A DNA stretch of 64,000 nucleotides from Beta vulgaris subsp. vulgaris (GCF_026745355.1 NC_079207.1:31450519-31514518); one strand, 5' to 3'; shown: positions 23,246 through 35,016, counted from the first letter of the stretch. Notes: generated by a model from the letters alone, not told the origin. Translations and numbers: made by a program.

Positions 23246-23611
23246 TAGAGGTGGGCATGGGCCGACACGAGCCCGCTCGAGACCCGGCCCAGTCCGTTGT
23301 CAGCTACGTGAGCCGCGGGCCTGTCAAGGTCAAGGAATTTTAGTTCAGGCCCGCATGGGCCAACCCGCGGGCCGAACACTCCTTTCCTTTGTTTTTTAGC
23401 CTAAAACGGACAAAAAAAAAAAAAAAAAACAACATAAAACATGGGGTAGACCCGCAGGAAGCACGAGCCCAGACTGGGCCGTGAACAAATTTTGAAAATT
23501 TAAAGCCCGGCCTGGCACGGCCCACCACTCATGGGCCCGACTTGGCTCGCCATTTACCCAAGCACGCGGGCTGAGCCCGCGAACAGGCCCGACCCCCCAC
23601 GCCCACCTCTA
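23246..23611. mobile_element. hAT-type MITE (366 bp)
   Basis: Terminal inverted repeats TAGAGGTGGGC and GCCCACCTCTA, flanked by the perfect 8-bp duplication CATGCAAG (23238-23245 and 23612-23619). An 8-bp target duplication and the TAGAGGTGGGC start are typical of hAT MITEs. The interior is rich in GGGCC/GGCCC words and largely self-complementary, far more GC-rich than its surroundings, with an A-run at about 23412-23429. Confidence 0.9.
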
Positions 23612-23619
23612 CATGCAAG

Positions 23620-24270
23620 TGCGAGAAGAGTACGTTTCCGTGGCCAACCCAAAGTATCATAACACTCATATTTTTTACACAAAAATCGTCATTTTTAACA
23701 TCATTATCATGCGACTGCCCAAAACCACCTCTGCTTCACAAAGACACCACTTGCTAATTAATAAAACTTCAGCCCACAGCTGTCAAAAACCTTTCAAATG
23801 AAAACAGTACTTTGTAGTTTGTACAACCCAATATAATATATATACCCATACATATGCACACAAGAGAAAAAAAGTGGAGATAATTAAGAAAACGATGTGT
23901 GATTGGAACTTTCAAAGGGAGGAAAGCAATGCTGTGGAAAGGTGTACGTTCAGGTACGCACTAATTTAAGTGTATATTATTTATGAAGTTTCGAAATTGA
24001 AGGGTGTTAGCCTGTTAGGAGAGTTTGTGAATGGAGTAGTGTATATAATCATACAAGTAGAGTAGACCGCGTGATCTGCAGTCCTAAACTCGCATTGGTC
24101 TTTTGAGATGAACAGTCGCTTTCATCTTCAATTATGCATGTTTTCTGGCAGATGTTATTTCCTATAATCCACTTGCGAGCTACTCTATAATATCTAAATA
24201 AGGTTTACTATCATGTTATTGATATGTGTGTCAAATATATTTATCATTTTCTTATTTGGTATGGATTTAC
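23620..24270. other. AT-rich spacer between two MITEs
   Basis: No gene or repeat could be supported here. Confidence 0.4.
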
Positions 24271-24273
24271 TAA

Positions 24274-24569
24274 GGTCTGGTTTGGTTGCACTTGGGAAGT
24301 TGATCTTCTCTTTATTTTTCACTTCCCATGAAATTTCACTTCTTAGTAAGTAAGTAAAATTGTTTGGTAGGTTATGGGAAGATGGAATTCTCCTGGAAAG
24401 TGGCACTTACTTAGGGGGAACTAGGTAAGCAACTTCCCCCATTGTGTGGGAAGTAGAACTTCCTAGGAAGTTCCACTTCCTATGCTCGAGTTAAACAAAC
24501 ATTTACTTATACTTGCACTTCCTAGGAACTTGCAATTCCTAGGCAATTGGATGTCAACTAAACAAGACC
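24274..24569. mobile_element. Tourist/PIF-Harbinger-type MITE (296 bp)
   Basis: Terminal inverted repeats GGTCTGGTTTGGTTG and CAACTAAACAAGACC (two mismatches), with target duplication TAA at 24271-24273 and 24570-24572. The size, TWA target and GGTCTG start fit Tourist-like MITEs. It is non-coding; the interior repeats 'ggaagt' and 'acttcc' words. Confidence 0.88.
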
Positions 24570-24901
24570 TAATTCTCATTATCCCCTCCCCCATAAACAA
24601 AATAAATTTGTAAAGTGGCTCACATTCTCTTTGCACAATAGAAAATTCATGAATAGTGTACCAACTTTTGATTGTTAATTCTGATTTGTGACAAAAAGAA
24701 ATGGAAACTCTATTTAGTATAACATGTATAATGGTATTGGTCTTACTTGGTCTAGGAAAAGTAAGACTAGCTTTTTCTTGGTTTTACCATTGGCAACTAG
24801 TTCTTATAATGGATTGGTCTTGTCTATGAGACCAACTAGTCTTGGACGGTGTGTGATGCCATGTGTACATGATTTCTATATTGTTGTTGTTTTTTGTTTT
24901 A

Positions 24902-25562
24902 GGGTTTTTTGTCAGAAAGGACCTAATAAAATACAAGTTTTGTGGGGAAGGACCTAATAATTTTTTTTTTGTCAAAAAAGACCTAATAAAATACTTCCGA
25001 TTGTGAACAGGAACCACTTTATGAATTTCCGGCCAAATTTACCATTTACCAGCATTGACCTTTTTTTTACCCCTAGTTGACTCTTTAATGTTGTGTTCCT
25101 ATTTTAATTGACCCAAACATATTGAATTCTCACAGTTTCCTCCCAACAGCGCAATCTCCATTGAAGGGAAGCATCAACCTATTCGATCTTATCCTGCAAC
25201 CTTCATCAAATCCAAGGTATTTTTGCTCTTCAAAATTTTCTCTCTCAATGTTTAAGGGTTTTTGAAATTTAGGGCTCCTATTATACGTTTTTCCCAAAAT
25301 TGCAAATTAGGATTCTTAATTTTACGATAATTTCTCTTCTCCTCCTAATTTTACGGTAATAGGAACAAAACATTAAAGTAGTAAACTAGGGGTAAAAAAA
25401 AGGGGTCAACGTCGGTAAATGGTAAATTTGGCCGGAAATTTATAAAGTGGTTCCTGTTCACAACCGAAAATATTTTATTAGGTCCTTTTTGGTAAAAAAA
25501 AAATTATTAGATCCTTCCCTACAAAACTTGTATTTTATTAAGTCCTTTCTGACAAAAAATCC
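24902..25562. mobile_element. Mutator-like foldback (TIR-MULE type), 661 bp with about 200-bp terminal inverted repeats
   Basis: The left arm from 24902 (GGGTTTTTTGTCAGAAAGG) and the inverted right arm ending at 25562 match for roughly 200 bases each. The flanks TTTGTTTTA (24893-24901) and TTTGTTTCA (25563-25571) form a 9-bp duplication with one mismatch. Long arms and 9-bp duplications are Mutator features. Arms repeat the word 'gacctaataaaatac'. The unique centre (about 25106-25364) has no transposase. Confidence 0.85.
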
Positions 25563-25571
25563 TTTGTTTCA

Positions 25572-25938
25572 TACAAGATTCTTTTTTTTTGTTTTGTTGT
25601 AAATAAAAAAAATGAGCTTATAATTTTCATAAAAAATTATAGTAATAGCTATGACTTTTTTATCTATAAATTGAGCCCAAATTTAATATATTTTACCATA
25701 TTTTTTCCAGACCTACTTTTCTTCCTAATCACTTTGCCTACCTAAAATGATTAATATAATGTATATAAAATGATTAATTTATCACTAATTAAAGCATGAA
25801 TACAAATTATATACTCTATATAAGAATTAAAACATTTTAATTTGGTTAGGAAAGAGAGTATATGATGGTGTATAGCAAAAGAAAAAAGAGAGATATAGAA
25901 AAGTCAAGTAAGAGTAGCCCACCCATTGTGATCGGTGT
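25572..25938. other. AT-rich spacer left of CACTA-3
   Basis: No gene or repeat could be supported here. The three bases before the CACTA-3 end are 'tgt' (25936-25938). Confidence 0.4.
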
Positions 25939-26085
25939 CACTACTACAAAAAGCGTGTTTTCACAATGCTTTTTAACCCATCTAGCGACTCCAAAAACCG
26001 TCGCTAAATTTGCTTGCGACTCTGTCAAAAAGGGTCGCGCCAATTGAGTAGGTAATTCACGACAAAAAGCGTCGCCATTCTCGAC
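25939..26085 (-). repeat. CACTA-3 3' terminus and subterminal motifs
   Basis: Terminus CACTACTACAAAAAGCG, followed by repeated, partly inverted motifs: TAGCGACTCC, CGTCGCTAAA, TTGCGACTC, GGTCGCGCC and GCGTCGCC. These are candidate transposase-binding sites. Confidence 0.85.
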
Positions 26086-27888
26086 TATATTATAAATGTC
26101 TACTAAGATAATTAAAATCCCTACAAATATTGCATATTCACCAAAATCCTAGCCAATATTTTTCTATAAATATAATTGCAAATTGTATGTCGTAGTTAAG
26201 TCTAATAAAAATATCCAAAGTGAAGTAGCCTTGAAAATAAGCTAACTAATAAGATCTAGCGCGCTAGCAAAATAAATGATGATACGATGGTAGCTACTTT
26301 GAAGCCATCCGTTCTTGAATTGTTGCACCTTCATTATTTTCGAGTACTTTCAAAAGGAGAAAAAAAAGCCAAAAAACATAATCAGTAATGATAATATAAA
26401 AGTTTAGAGTTCGTCAAATCGAAAACTAATCTTGCATTGTCCATAATATTTGATAGCAAAATTATCCCTGTTGTTCATAATTTTACATTTTAATATATAG
26501 CACTAACAATTTAAACCAATCAAAAAGCATCCAAAGCATATACTATAGTATAACGTAAACCTTAAACTTACAAACCTATCCAATAGAAAATTTTAGGGAT
26601 TATAGAAGAGAAAAGGATTACGATGAATCACTTCAAAGAGCAGAATAATCCTAAGGAAGTTGATAGCAAGAAGTAGAAAAGATGAGCACTGAGTTTTCTC
26701 TTGATCAAACAAGAAACATACAGTATGCCCAAGAACCATATAGATCCTGTTCTACACAATTAAGTCAAAGAAGTAATCTTGGACATTTGTGGAGCTCCGA
26801 TTATTCCTATTGGGGTTTCAACAAGGTAATGTAGCCTAAATAACTTATCAAGTGAACTAAAGCTTTCAACAGGTGTAGCAGTATCTTCCATCGTAAGCAT
26901 ACGCAAATACTTCAATCTTCCTATGTCATCTGGCAGGCTGCTTCTTCATTCTCTTACACTTTATGTATAATGGTCTAACTCTAGTCATAACTGTTTTAGA
27001 GTAATTCAAGAAGCGAAGCTGAATTTCCATGTGTTCCCCCCTTCCATTAGTCATTATTGTCACTTTTTATACAAGATGTTTACTAAACATTTCTCTTGGT
27101 TAATATTTGAATCAATAGAGCTTGCTAAATAGCAAAACAACGTTGTGTTTGTGTTATGTACTTTTATCCAACACTGTATCTTGCAGTATTAATCATGTCT
27201 TTTGGTGAAACACAATTGAGGCCACGACTTTTATGGCACATCAACTTTAAATTGATGAACTTTAGAAGCAGATCAACCTCTTCACTATTGGTATATATCC
27301 TTGATCTGGAAGCGAAAAGTTACACTAAACTACGGATCAGGACGTGGATAGCATTGAATCAAGACATTTAAACACAGTATTTAATCAAGACATAGAAAGT
27401 TCTACATTTAAACAGCATAAAGGAATTCAGGCCGCAGAAAATTCTACAGTTGGATAGCTTTGAATCAAGCACACATATAGTATTAACACAGTAAGGCTAA
27501 ATACATATGCTCAGTTATTTGTTCTATTAAGCAACATGAGCATATGACAGTTCTAGACAGGAACACAATAGCACAATAGGAACATATACACAACACCACA
27601 AATGACAGTTCTACAGTAGCTCATTCATAAGGAAGGAGAATTTAGGTAAAGCTTGAACATAGGAAGGTACCTTTTGGTTTGTCACTTGCAAGACTGCTTG
27701 TGCACAATCTAAAAGGTGCATTGAAGCCTCTCCTTTATGAACTTTACCAACTAGTTGAGATTATTATCCAACAGGAGTTTTGAGCGGAGAGTTGTTCTCT
27801 TGAACTTTGGCTTTCAACAAGCTATTTTCCTTCTTGAGAACGGACGGACACTTCTTCTTTGTTCTCTTGTACTTGGGTGTTCAACAAT
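26086..27888. other. 3' non-coding part of CACTA-3
   Basis: AT-rich sequence between the terminus and the last recognisable exon of the Transposase_24 gene. Short open frames only; nothing recognised. Confidence 0.4.
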
Positions 27889-28431
27889 CTATTTTCCCTT
27901 CTTTAGAGTGGACAATTCTTCTTTATCATTCTCCATGAACACGACCGTCTTTCGAACTCTTCCACACCCTTGATTATTTAGGACACCATGCACCCCGTAA
28001 ATGTCTCCCTTTCGAACTCCAAGTCCATAGCTTACGGGACGTTCGGGAATCTCTCCACAATACATGGTGTGCTCAAAGGCTTCATCTTCAAGTTCTAAGT
28101 CAGACTGGGAAGGGTTTGCTTGCTTCAATGATTCAAAATTGGCATATGCATCATCCTACACAAATATTAAGATATAAAATGTAAAAATTATTATTTTACA
28201 ATAAACGGAAGCACGCTTATTATTTTATTTTAATCTATACTTATACCATAAACTTTTTCTGTGAGTGTGTCTGGTATAGAAAGCTTCCATCCTTTCCAAT
28301 ATGAGCTTTTTTTTCAAAGAGTTAATGAGCTCATTTTTTCTCCATGCTCATCCTCCTAATAATTTTTTTAATGTAAAAATGATCATAGAAAATTTTTACA
28401 AGATTTTACATATATATATTCCACAAATATT

Positions 28432-28498
<67 letters not shown>

Positions 28499-28925
28499 TT
28501 GAATCATACGTAATCAGCTTGCTTGTTTGCGATGCTCTTGGAGCCACATCTGTGAAGTTGATTTAGGGAAGCTCGTGAATCTTTCGGCTTCTGACAATTT
28601 CGGCACTCATATTCAAGAAAAAAAATATTTATCAATAAACAGAACAAAGATTTATCAAATGTTAATCAATATTAAGTAACTTACTTTCCCTAGCTCTGAA
28701 TGTCAGTGCTTAACCCAGTTTATCCATTGATTACTAGTAGTTTCATATGGTGGCTGCAAATTACACATCTCATCGGGAGTCATGTCATTTGGTTTGTAGT
28801 AATGTGAGTTGAGATAGTGTTTAAAATGCCTCCAACTTCTGTTAGCACGCTTGAGGATTTGTTTCTCGTATTCAGGATCATCAGGAATTACAAAGTGTTC
28901 CTTTGAGAAAATAGTTATGGGCAGT
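27889..28925 (-). pseudogene. Transposase_24 (Ptta/En/Spm) gene of CACTA-3, 3' exons
   Basis: Minus-strand exon-like blocks in order: 28925-28703 (FVIPDDPEYE, then WRHFKHYLNSHYYKP and QWINWVKH), 28614-28505 (CQKPKDSRASLNQLH then GSKSIANK), about 28290-28240 (MEAFYTRHTHRK), and 28165-27889 (YANFES, then SYGLGVRKGDIYGVHGV). The spacing of W..F..YL..YY, QW..WV, GSKSI and YGLG fits the Transposase_24 family, the second protein of CACTA elements, thought to bind element ends. TGA at 28703-28705 replaces the expected Trp after WVKH. Most blocks lack an ATG and are easily missed. Exon borders are inferred. Confidence 0.7.
28435..28496. repeat. (TA)n microsatellite
   Basis: Almost pure TA repeat with one break (taata) near 28461, lying in an apparent intron of the Transposase_24 gene. 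Confidence 0.97.
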
Positions 28926-29881
28926 AAGAAAATAGTTACGTGTTAGCAAGCTTGAAAGTCAAAATGTTGCAATTTTAAAAAACATAGGAAATATATGGAC
29001 AAATGTATTTATACATGAAGCAACAAAAAGATGATGGGCAATTTTCAAGCACATTATTATGGATTATCTGTCTTAGGGTCTTTCAAATACAACACGGATT
29101 ATCTTTCTGCAAGGAATCAAAATGAGCCTACTGCATGCCTCTAATTACCTACATCAGGAGGGGAAAAAGGGGCACTCACAACAAATTGCCACATCACACC
29201 TCTACAGGCTTTTCTTCAGATAATTCTGTAACCTCTTTCCATCAGATACAATTTACTAGTTAATAAAAGTGAATCCTCTAAAAAAAAGAGGTCAATAAAA
29301 AAGTGAACATATTTTAAATTTTAAGCCAATGTAACACATGCTGAATCAAAATCAAATTTAAAGAGACAATTATGAGATAAAAATGAGATTTTCATTTATA
29401 CGCATTTTGCGATACTGCTAGTCTAAAGTCATAATCTACCAAACCAACCTCATATAGAAAAAAGTAATTGATAACTGTATTTATTACAGGATATAATGAG
29501 CATACATCGGCTATCTCAGATGAAATTTTTTTAATGTAGTGATACACTGAAATACAAGAACAAATTTTCCAACCATGTGCATCATTGCCCTCTAGGCTAC
29601 TTATGAACCAAGAAAACAGTAAATAGCAACAGTCGTGCATAGGTAGGGGTGTTAAAGACACAGCTTAAACTTGGGATATATTGACTCAGCTTGTGCCTTG
29701 TAGTAATTTGAGCTCGAGTGTCTTTGAGCATAAAATTCCAAGTTCAACCGACCTTAAGACTCAACTTTAGTTTATAAATAATAACCTAGTATATACTCTT
29801 AAGTTTATAGCATCATCATAGCTAAGCTTTTGCATCTTTTGAGCTCCCGATGATACTGTGCAAATCATCACTAGTACTTCC
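28926..29881. other. Intron-like CACTA-3 sequence left of the copia insertion
   Basis: AT-rich sequence between Transposase_24 exon blocks. An open minus frame at 29661-29392 (89 residues) shows no recognisable motif, and I do not call it a gene. Confidence 0.4.
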
Positions 29882-29886
29882 AAGGG

Positions 29887-30194
29887 TGTTGATTGTTGTA
29901 ATCTACAGCAATCCAGAGAAAATAGGAGAGAAAACTTCAGAGAATTTTATTATCTCTCTCTAAACTCTTGTACAGAATTACAGAAGAGAAATGGAATGAT
30001 TGTAGTTAATATATACTACTACAAAGGACTCAGCAATATGGTTATAACAACCATGTAACAAACTAACTAACTATAACTAACTTAAATAGAAAAAGAGAAA
30101 TAAATATAAACTGTTGCTGAGCTGGAGTTGAGCTACTGAGAGTTGAGAGCTGCTAAGCTGGAGTTGCTGAGCTGAGTTGGAGTATTCTCCAATA
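29887..30194 (-). repeat. Copia-1 3' LTR
   Basis: 308 bp, the same length as the other LTR. The minus-strand polypurine tract (GAGGGGGG) lies immediately inside at about 30195-30202. Confidence 0.95.
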
Positions 30195-30200
30195 CCCCCC

Positions 30201-31643
30201 TCATGTTGGGGGTGATTGATATGAAGGATCAAACATACCCAACTTGGAAAGTAGATCCTTAAAATGAGGAGAAGGCATGGACTTAGTGAAGACATCTGCT
30301 ACTTGAGAGTGATTGGGCAAGTAAGTGAGTTGCAGAAGACCTTCTAACACTTTGTCACGAGTAAAGTGACAATCTATTTCGATGTGCTTAGTGCGCTCAT
30401 GGAATACAGGGTTCCTAGCAATATGAAGGGCACTCTGATTATCACAATGGAGAGAAATAGGCTTCAAGTTTGTTAATCCCAGCTCTTTAAGTAATCTAAC
30501 AGTCCAAGCTACCTCAGAAGCAGCTGAAGCCATTGGTCTATATTCAGCTTCTGAAGAGGATCTGCTAACAGTAGCTTGTTTCTTGGATTTCCAAGAAATG
30601 GGTGAATTACCCAAGAGAAGAATGTATCCAGTAACTGACCGCCTTGAATCAGAACAAGCTACCCAATCAGAGTCTGAAAAAGCCTGAAGAGTGAGTGTGT
30701 CTGTAGCTTGGAGAAGAATCCCTTGACCAAGAGAATGAGAGAGATATCTGAGAGTGTGATGTAAAGCATCCCAATGAGAGCTGCGAGGAGAGTGCATAGA
30801 TTGACTAAGAGTCTGGACTGTAAAAGACAAATCAGGTCTAGTACAAGTGAGGAAGTTGAGCTTCCCTACAAGAGATCTGTATGCTTCTGGATTAGAGAGC
30901 AAATCACCACTATTAGCTTGCAACTTGAGATTTGCAGGAAGAGGAGTAACATCCCTTCTTGAAAGATCAAGACCACATTCAGCTAGGAGCTCAGAACTAA
31001 ACTTTCTTTGACTTAGAAGGAAACCTTCAGGTAGATAGCCAACTTCAATACCCAAGAAGTAATGTAAGAGTCCCAGATCTTTAATGCCAAAAGTAGAGTG
31101 AAGATGTTGTCTGAGCTGAGTAATTGAGAGAGAGTCTGAGCCAGTAAGAATTATATCATCTACATAGACAGCAGCATATGTAGTATGAGGGTTTGAATGT
31201 TTGATGAACAAACTGTATTCATTTTTAGATTGATGAAAGCCTTGAGAAGTAAGTTCACTAACAAGTTTAGCAAACCACTGCCTTGAAGCCTGTTTGAGGC
31301 CATAGAGTGATTTGAGTAACCTACAAACTTTGTTAGTAGGATTAGGAACCCCATCAGGAACTTTCATATAAACTTCTTCAGAGAGGTCACCATGCAGAAA
31401 TGCATTATTGACATCTAATTGGTAAAGAGACCATTTTTTGCTAGCAGCAAGAGCTAATAAACATCTAATGGTAGGCATCTTCACCACAGGAGAGAATGTT
31501 TCTTCATAATCTATGCCAAATTTCTGATTGTAACTTTTGGCTACAAGCCTTGCTTTACATCTTTCCAATGTACCATCTACTTTTAATTTGACCTTATACA
31601 CCCATTTGTTCCCAATTGGCTTTTTATTAGGAGGTAAATCCAC
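30201..31643 (-). CDS. Copia-1 reverse transcriptase and RNase H (C-terminal pol)
   Basis: 480 open codons. It begins in the RT domain (GNKWVYKVKLKVDGTLERCK, then ARLVAKSYNQ), with the catalytic motif YVDDIILTGSD and downstream copia motifs LHYFLGIEV and YRSLVGKLNFLT. The RNase H part has the Asp of SDSDWVACSDSRRSVTGY, the Glu of SSSEAEYR and the Asp of LHCDNQSALHIA. It ends past the ADVFTKS motif near the polypurine tract. The start codon is not a natural start: the frame is continuous with the integrase ORF apart from a frameshift near 31650. The long open frame points to a fairly recent insertion. Confidence 0.93.
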   Translation of the reverse strand: MDLPPNKKPIGNKWVYKVKLKVDGTLERCKARLVAKSYNQKFGIDYEETFSPVVKMPTIRCLLALAASKKWSLYQLDVNNAFLHGDLSEEVYMKVPDGVPNPTNKVCRLLKSLYGLKQASRQWFAKLVSELTSQGFHQSKNEYSLFIKHSNPHTTYAAVYVDDIILTGSDSLSITQLRQHLHSTFGIKDLGLLHYFLGIEVGYLPEGFLLSQRKFSSELLAECGLDLSRRDVTPLPANLKLQANSGDLLSNPEAYRSLVGKLNFLTCTRPDLSFTVQTLSQSMHSPRSSHWDALHHTLRYLSHSLGQGILLQATDTLTLQAFSDSDWVACSDSRRSVTGYILLLGNSPISWKSKKQATVSRSSSEAEYRPMASAASEVAWTVRLLKELGLTNLKPISLHCDNQSALHIARNPVFHERTKHIEIDCHFTRDKVLEGLLQLTYLPNHSQVADVFTKSMPSPHFKDLLSKLGMFDPSYQSPPT

Positions 31644-33304
31644 TAGATCCCATGTATGATTATCATTGATGCCTTGATTTCATTTTGCATAGCAAGAATC
31701 CATTCAGGTTTAGTAGCTGCTTCAGAATAACAAGTAGGTTCTGTGAGAGAAATAGAAGTTTGAGAAAGAAAAGATTTGTGAGAGGAAGGAAAATGGTTAT
31801 AAGAAATGAGGTTGCACCAATGACTAGGAAGAGAAGAAGTATTACAATAATATTGATTTAAGTACGAAGGAGGCTTATGAAGTCTGGAAGACTGTCTAGG
31901 AGCTGCTGAGCTGGGAAAATAAGAGCTGAGATCAACAACTAAAGGAATAAAAGGGTGAGAATTAAGTGCTGGAGATGAAATAGTGGTAGTAGGAGGAGAA
32001 GAGCTAGAAATAGGTGAATCAGAAGAAGAAGCTGAGAGTTGTTCTTCAGTAATAGAAGGTGTAGGTGATGGTGTTTCCACTTCAGTAGAGGAAGGTGGAG
32101 GAACATAATCATCATCAGTGAAGAAATCATTAGTAGAAGAAGTAGTGAATATGGGAGAAGAATGAGAAAGAAGGGAAGGTGAGTGATAAGGAAAGTGCCT
32201 TTCATGAAAGATAACATCTCTAGTAATGTGTAGTTTGTGAGTAGAAAGATTCCAGACCTTATAGCCTTTCTGAGTAGTTGAATAGCCAAGAAAAATGCCA
32301 GGAAGTGCACGAGGGTCAAATTTAGATCTATGGACTTTGGTTGTAGATAGATAGCACAAACAACCAAAAGTTCTTAAATGATCTAAAGAAGGTACAGTTT
32401 TATGAAGCTTCTCATAAGGAGTGGTATTATTTAAGCTGGACAGTGGCATCCTATTGATCAAATAGGCTGCACAAAAAACACAATCTCCCCAGAAGTGAGT
32501 TGGTACTTTAGATTGGAAAGAGAGAGCTCTGGCAGTCTCCAAGAGATGCTTATGTTTGCGTTCAACAACTCCATTTTGCTGTGGAGTATCTGCACAACTT
32601 GTTTGATGGATAATACCTTGTGAATTAAAAAGGGTTTGCATAGGACCTTCAGTGAATTCTTTAGCATTATCTGACCTGACACAAAGAACTTGTGCAGAAA
32701 ATTGAGTTTGTACATAAGCAAGAAAAGTAGTCATGATATGAGTAGCATCAGATTTAAACTTCAAAAGGTGAATCCAAGTATATCGAGTGTAATCATCTAC
32801 TATAGTCATAAACTGAGTACAACTTGAATGAGTTTTGACTCTACAAGGACCCCATAGGTCTATATGTAAAAGTTCAAAAGGCTTAGTGGTTTTGATACTA
32901 CTATGAGGAAAAGATTTCTTAGAAAGCTTAGCTGCTAGACATAATTGACATATTACATCATGTAAGCATTTACTTATATCACAAGTAGGTAACAAGTGTT
33001 TTATTTTTGTAAAAGGTAAGTGACCAAGCCTAAGATGCCACAACTTAGCTTGATCAATAGCAGATAAGCAATGAGTAGTAGCAATAGATTCAGCAACATC
33101 AGAACATGAATCTTGAATATGAACTTGATAGAGACCTCCTTGCAATTTACCAAGAAGCATGGATTGCCCTGTCTGGCAATGATCCTGAATGAAACACTGA
33201 TTATGAGTAAATCTGGTAGTACAGTTTAAATCTCTGCAAAGTTGAGGTACAAAGATAAGGTTAAAAGAAAAATCAGGAACATAAAGAACATTGTGGAGTA
33301 CCAA
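31643..33304 (-). CDS. Copia-1 integrase
   Basis: 553 open codons. The GAG-pre-integrase zinc-binding region has LWHLRLGH and CQLCLAAK. The DDE core is visible: Asp in ELLHIDLWGPC, Asp in VRSDNAKEF and Glu in NGVVERKH. A Ser/Pro/Thr-rich linker follows before the RT domain. It inserts element cDNA into the host genome. The N-terminal end overlaps the protease frame (33597-33226), so a frameshift near 33300 separates them. Confidence 0.92.
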   Translation of the reverse strand: MVLHNVLYVPDFSFNLIFVPQLCRDLNCTTRFTHNQCFIQDHCQTGQSMLLGKLQGGLYQVHIQDSCSDVAESIATTHCLSAIDQAKLWHLRLGHLPFTKIKHLLPTCDISKCLHDVICQLCLAAKLSKKSFPHSSIKTTKPFELLHIDLWGPCRVKTHSSCTQFMTIVDDYTRYTWIHLLKFKSDATHIMTTFLAYVQTQFSAQVLCVRSDNAKEFTEGPMQTLFNSQGIIHQTSCADTPQQNGVVERKHKHLLETARALSFQSKVPTHFWGDCVFCAAYLINRMPLSSLNNTTPYEKLHKTVPSLDHLRTFGCLCYLSTTKVHRSKFDPRALPGIFLGYSTTQKGYKVWNLSTHKLHITRDVIFHERHFPYHSPSLLSHSSPIFTTSSTNDFFTDDDYVPPPSSTEVETPSPTPSITEEQLSASSSDSPISSSSPPTTTISSPALNSHPFIPLVVDLSSYFPSSAAPRQSSRLHKPPSYLNQYYCNTSSLPSHWCNLISYNHFPSSHKSFLSQTSISLTEPTCYSEAATKPEWILAMQNEIKASMIIIHGI

Positions 33305-33597
33305 ATTGGTTGTAAGATAAACTGTACCAATATGAGTAACTGGTACTTTTCTTCAATCAGGGACTGTGATATGTTTTTTTGAGAAAGTTCTTTGTAAGTG
33401 CTAAACCAAGAGAGTTTAGAACATACGTGGTCTGAAGCTCCACTATCAATCAGCCATTGATCATTAAGAGAAGAAATTAAACAACGAGTACCTGAAACTA
33501 GTGCATGACTAGTAGTAGATGCAGTAGGCTCTTCATTGGAAGCTTGTGTAGATGTTTGGCTTTGAATAAGAGACAACAAATGATGATATTGATCCAC
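33226..33597 (-). pseudogene. Copia-1 protease segment
   Basis: The retropepsin motif WLIDSGASDHVCS is intact (D-S-G). The frame then leaves the polyprotein through a shift near 33340, so the protease is not in frame with integrase in this copy. It would cleave the Gag-Pol polyprotein. Confidence 0.85.
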
Positions 33598-33599
33598 AG

Positions 33600-34639
33600 T
33601 AATAGTGTCTTGCTTGAATTCTTGACCATCAGACTGAACTGAAGAAGTAGCTGCAGCTACTTTCTTGTTGTCTTTAAAGCCTTTAAAACCAGGTGGAAAA
33701 CCATTAATCTTGAAGCATCTCTCATGACTATGACCAGTGATTTTGCAGTGTATGCAATAATAACTAGAAGCAAGCCTTTTAGTGCCAGTAACATTCTTCT
33801 GAAGATAAAACTTCTAAGGATAAGAATTGTCTGAACTGTTAGAATAGTATGATTGTGGTTGTGATATGTAATTTTTGGATTTGTCAGCTGCAAAAGCTAT
33901 TGGTTCAGAATTAGCAAAGCTAACAATCTTTTTGTGCCTCTCTTCTTGAGCAAAGATTCTATAGGCTTGTGATACTTTAGGCAAAGGCTGTGTCATGAGA
34001 ACATTGCCTCTGACAGTGGAAAACATATCATTCAACTTCATCATGAATTGAATGAGTTTGTGTTCTTGATCCCTGGTATGAATCTTCTTAGTGACATTGC
34101 AAGTGCATTTGTTACAGGTACAGTAGGGTAGAGGATTTGCATCATGTAATTTATCCCATATAGTTTCCATTTGAGTGTAAAATTCAGATACACTAGCACT
34201 TCCTTGATGCATCTCAGATAGTTTCTGCTCAAGTGAATAAACTTGTGCCATAGATGAGTAACCAAAGCGATCTTGGAGATCTTTCCATATCTCTGCAGCA
34301 GTACTAAAAAATAGAACACTCCTTGATAGTTTGATCTAGGTTAGTTAGTAACCAAGAAATAACCAAGTCATTGCATCTCTTCCAAGGAGCAAATCAGCAG
34401 AGGTTTCACTAGGAATTGTTAGACTGCCATCAACAAGCTGCAGTTTTCTTCTTAGCAGACAATGTTATCATCATTGATCTTTGTCAATCATTATATCCAT
34501 CACCATTGAATTTGACAGAGACGATTTGAGCTAAGTTTGAATCGGAAGGATGTATATAGTAAACACTAGAAGGATTTTGATTAGGTGGAAGAGTATTAGG
34601 TGGAAGAGTATTTACTGAATCATTGTTTGTTTGAGGCAT
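33600..34639 (-). pseudogene. Copia-1 gag
   Basis: A start codon at 34639 opens MPQTNNDSVNTLPPN. The UBN2-type gag region follows in broken frames (34319-34041, 34251-33814) with SSMAQVYSLEQKLSEMHQG. A zinc knuckle of form C-X2-C-X4-H-X4-C (CIHCKITGHSHERC) is followed by GFPPGFK in another frame near 33760-33690. At least three frame changes make it non-functional as written. Gag would form the virus-like particle. Confidence 0.85.
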
Positions 34640-35016
34640 TTTGAATAGAACTATTACTTATCTCAGTTGATAAATGTCAAGTGAATCAGAATGAAAATCA
34701 GATGATGGAATTTTCAGAGTTCAAGTAATTCACAAAACTTGAAGAATGTCAGATTGATGAATGAAATCAGATTGATCAGAAACAAAATTCTAAAAAATTA
34801 TTGAGAAGAAAATCACATCAATTAGTTTAAGTGATTTCAGGTAAGAATTTCAATTAGCACAACAATTTCAGTTCAAGAGATTTGCAAAATAAGCAACTAA
34901 GAATCAAGAAATGAAGATTAAGAGTTTCAGATTGTAAAACCTGAAAGTATTTTTCCAGAATTTCCAGAATTGTTTCTTAATTTTGCGCAGAAGTAATTTT
35001 CAGTGAGCTTTAGTTA

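Noticed and set aside
23077..23528. Several overlapping ORFs around the GC-rich patch
   Set aside because: They arise from the high GC content of the hAT MITE and read across its borders in all frames.
31939..32367. Leu-rich 142-codon minus frame
   Set aside because: An alternate frame over the Ser/Thr-rich integrase-RT linker of Copia-1; the Leu runs come from shifted Ser codons.
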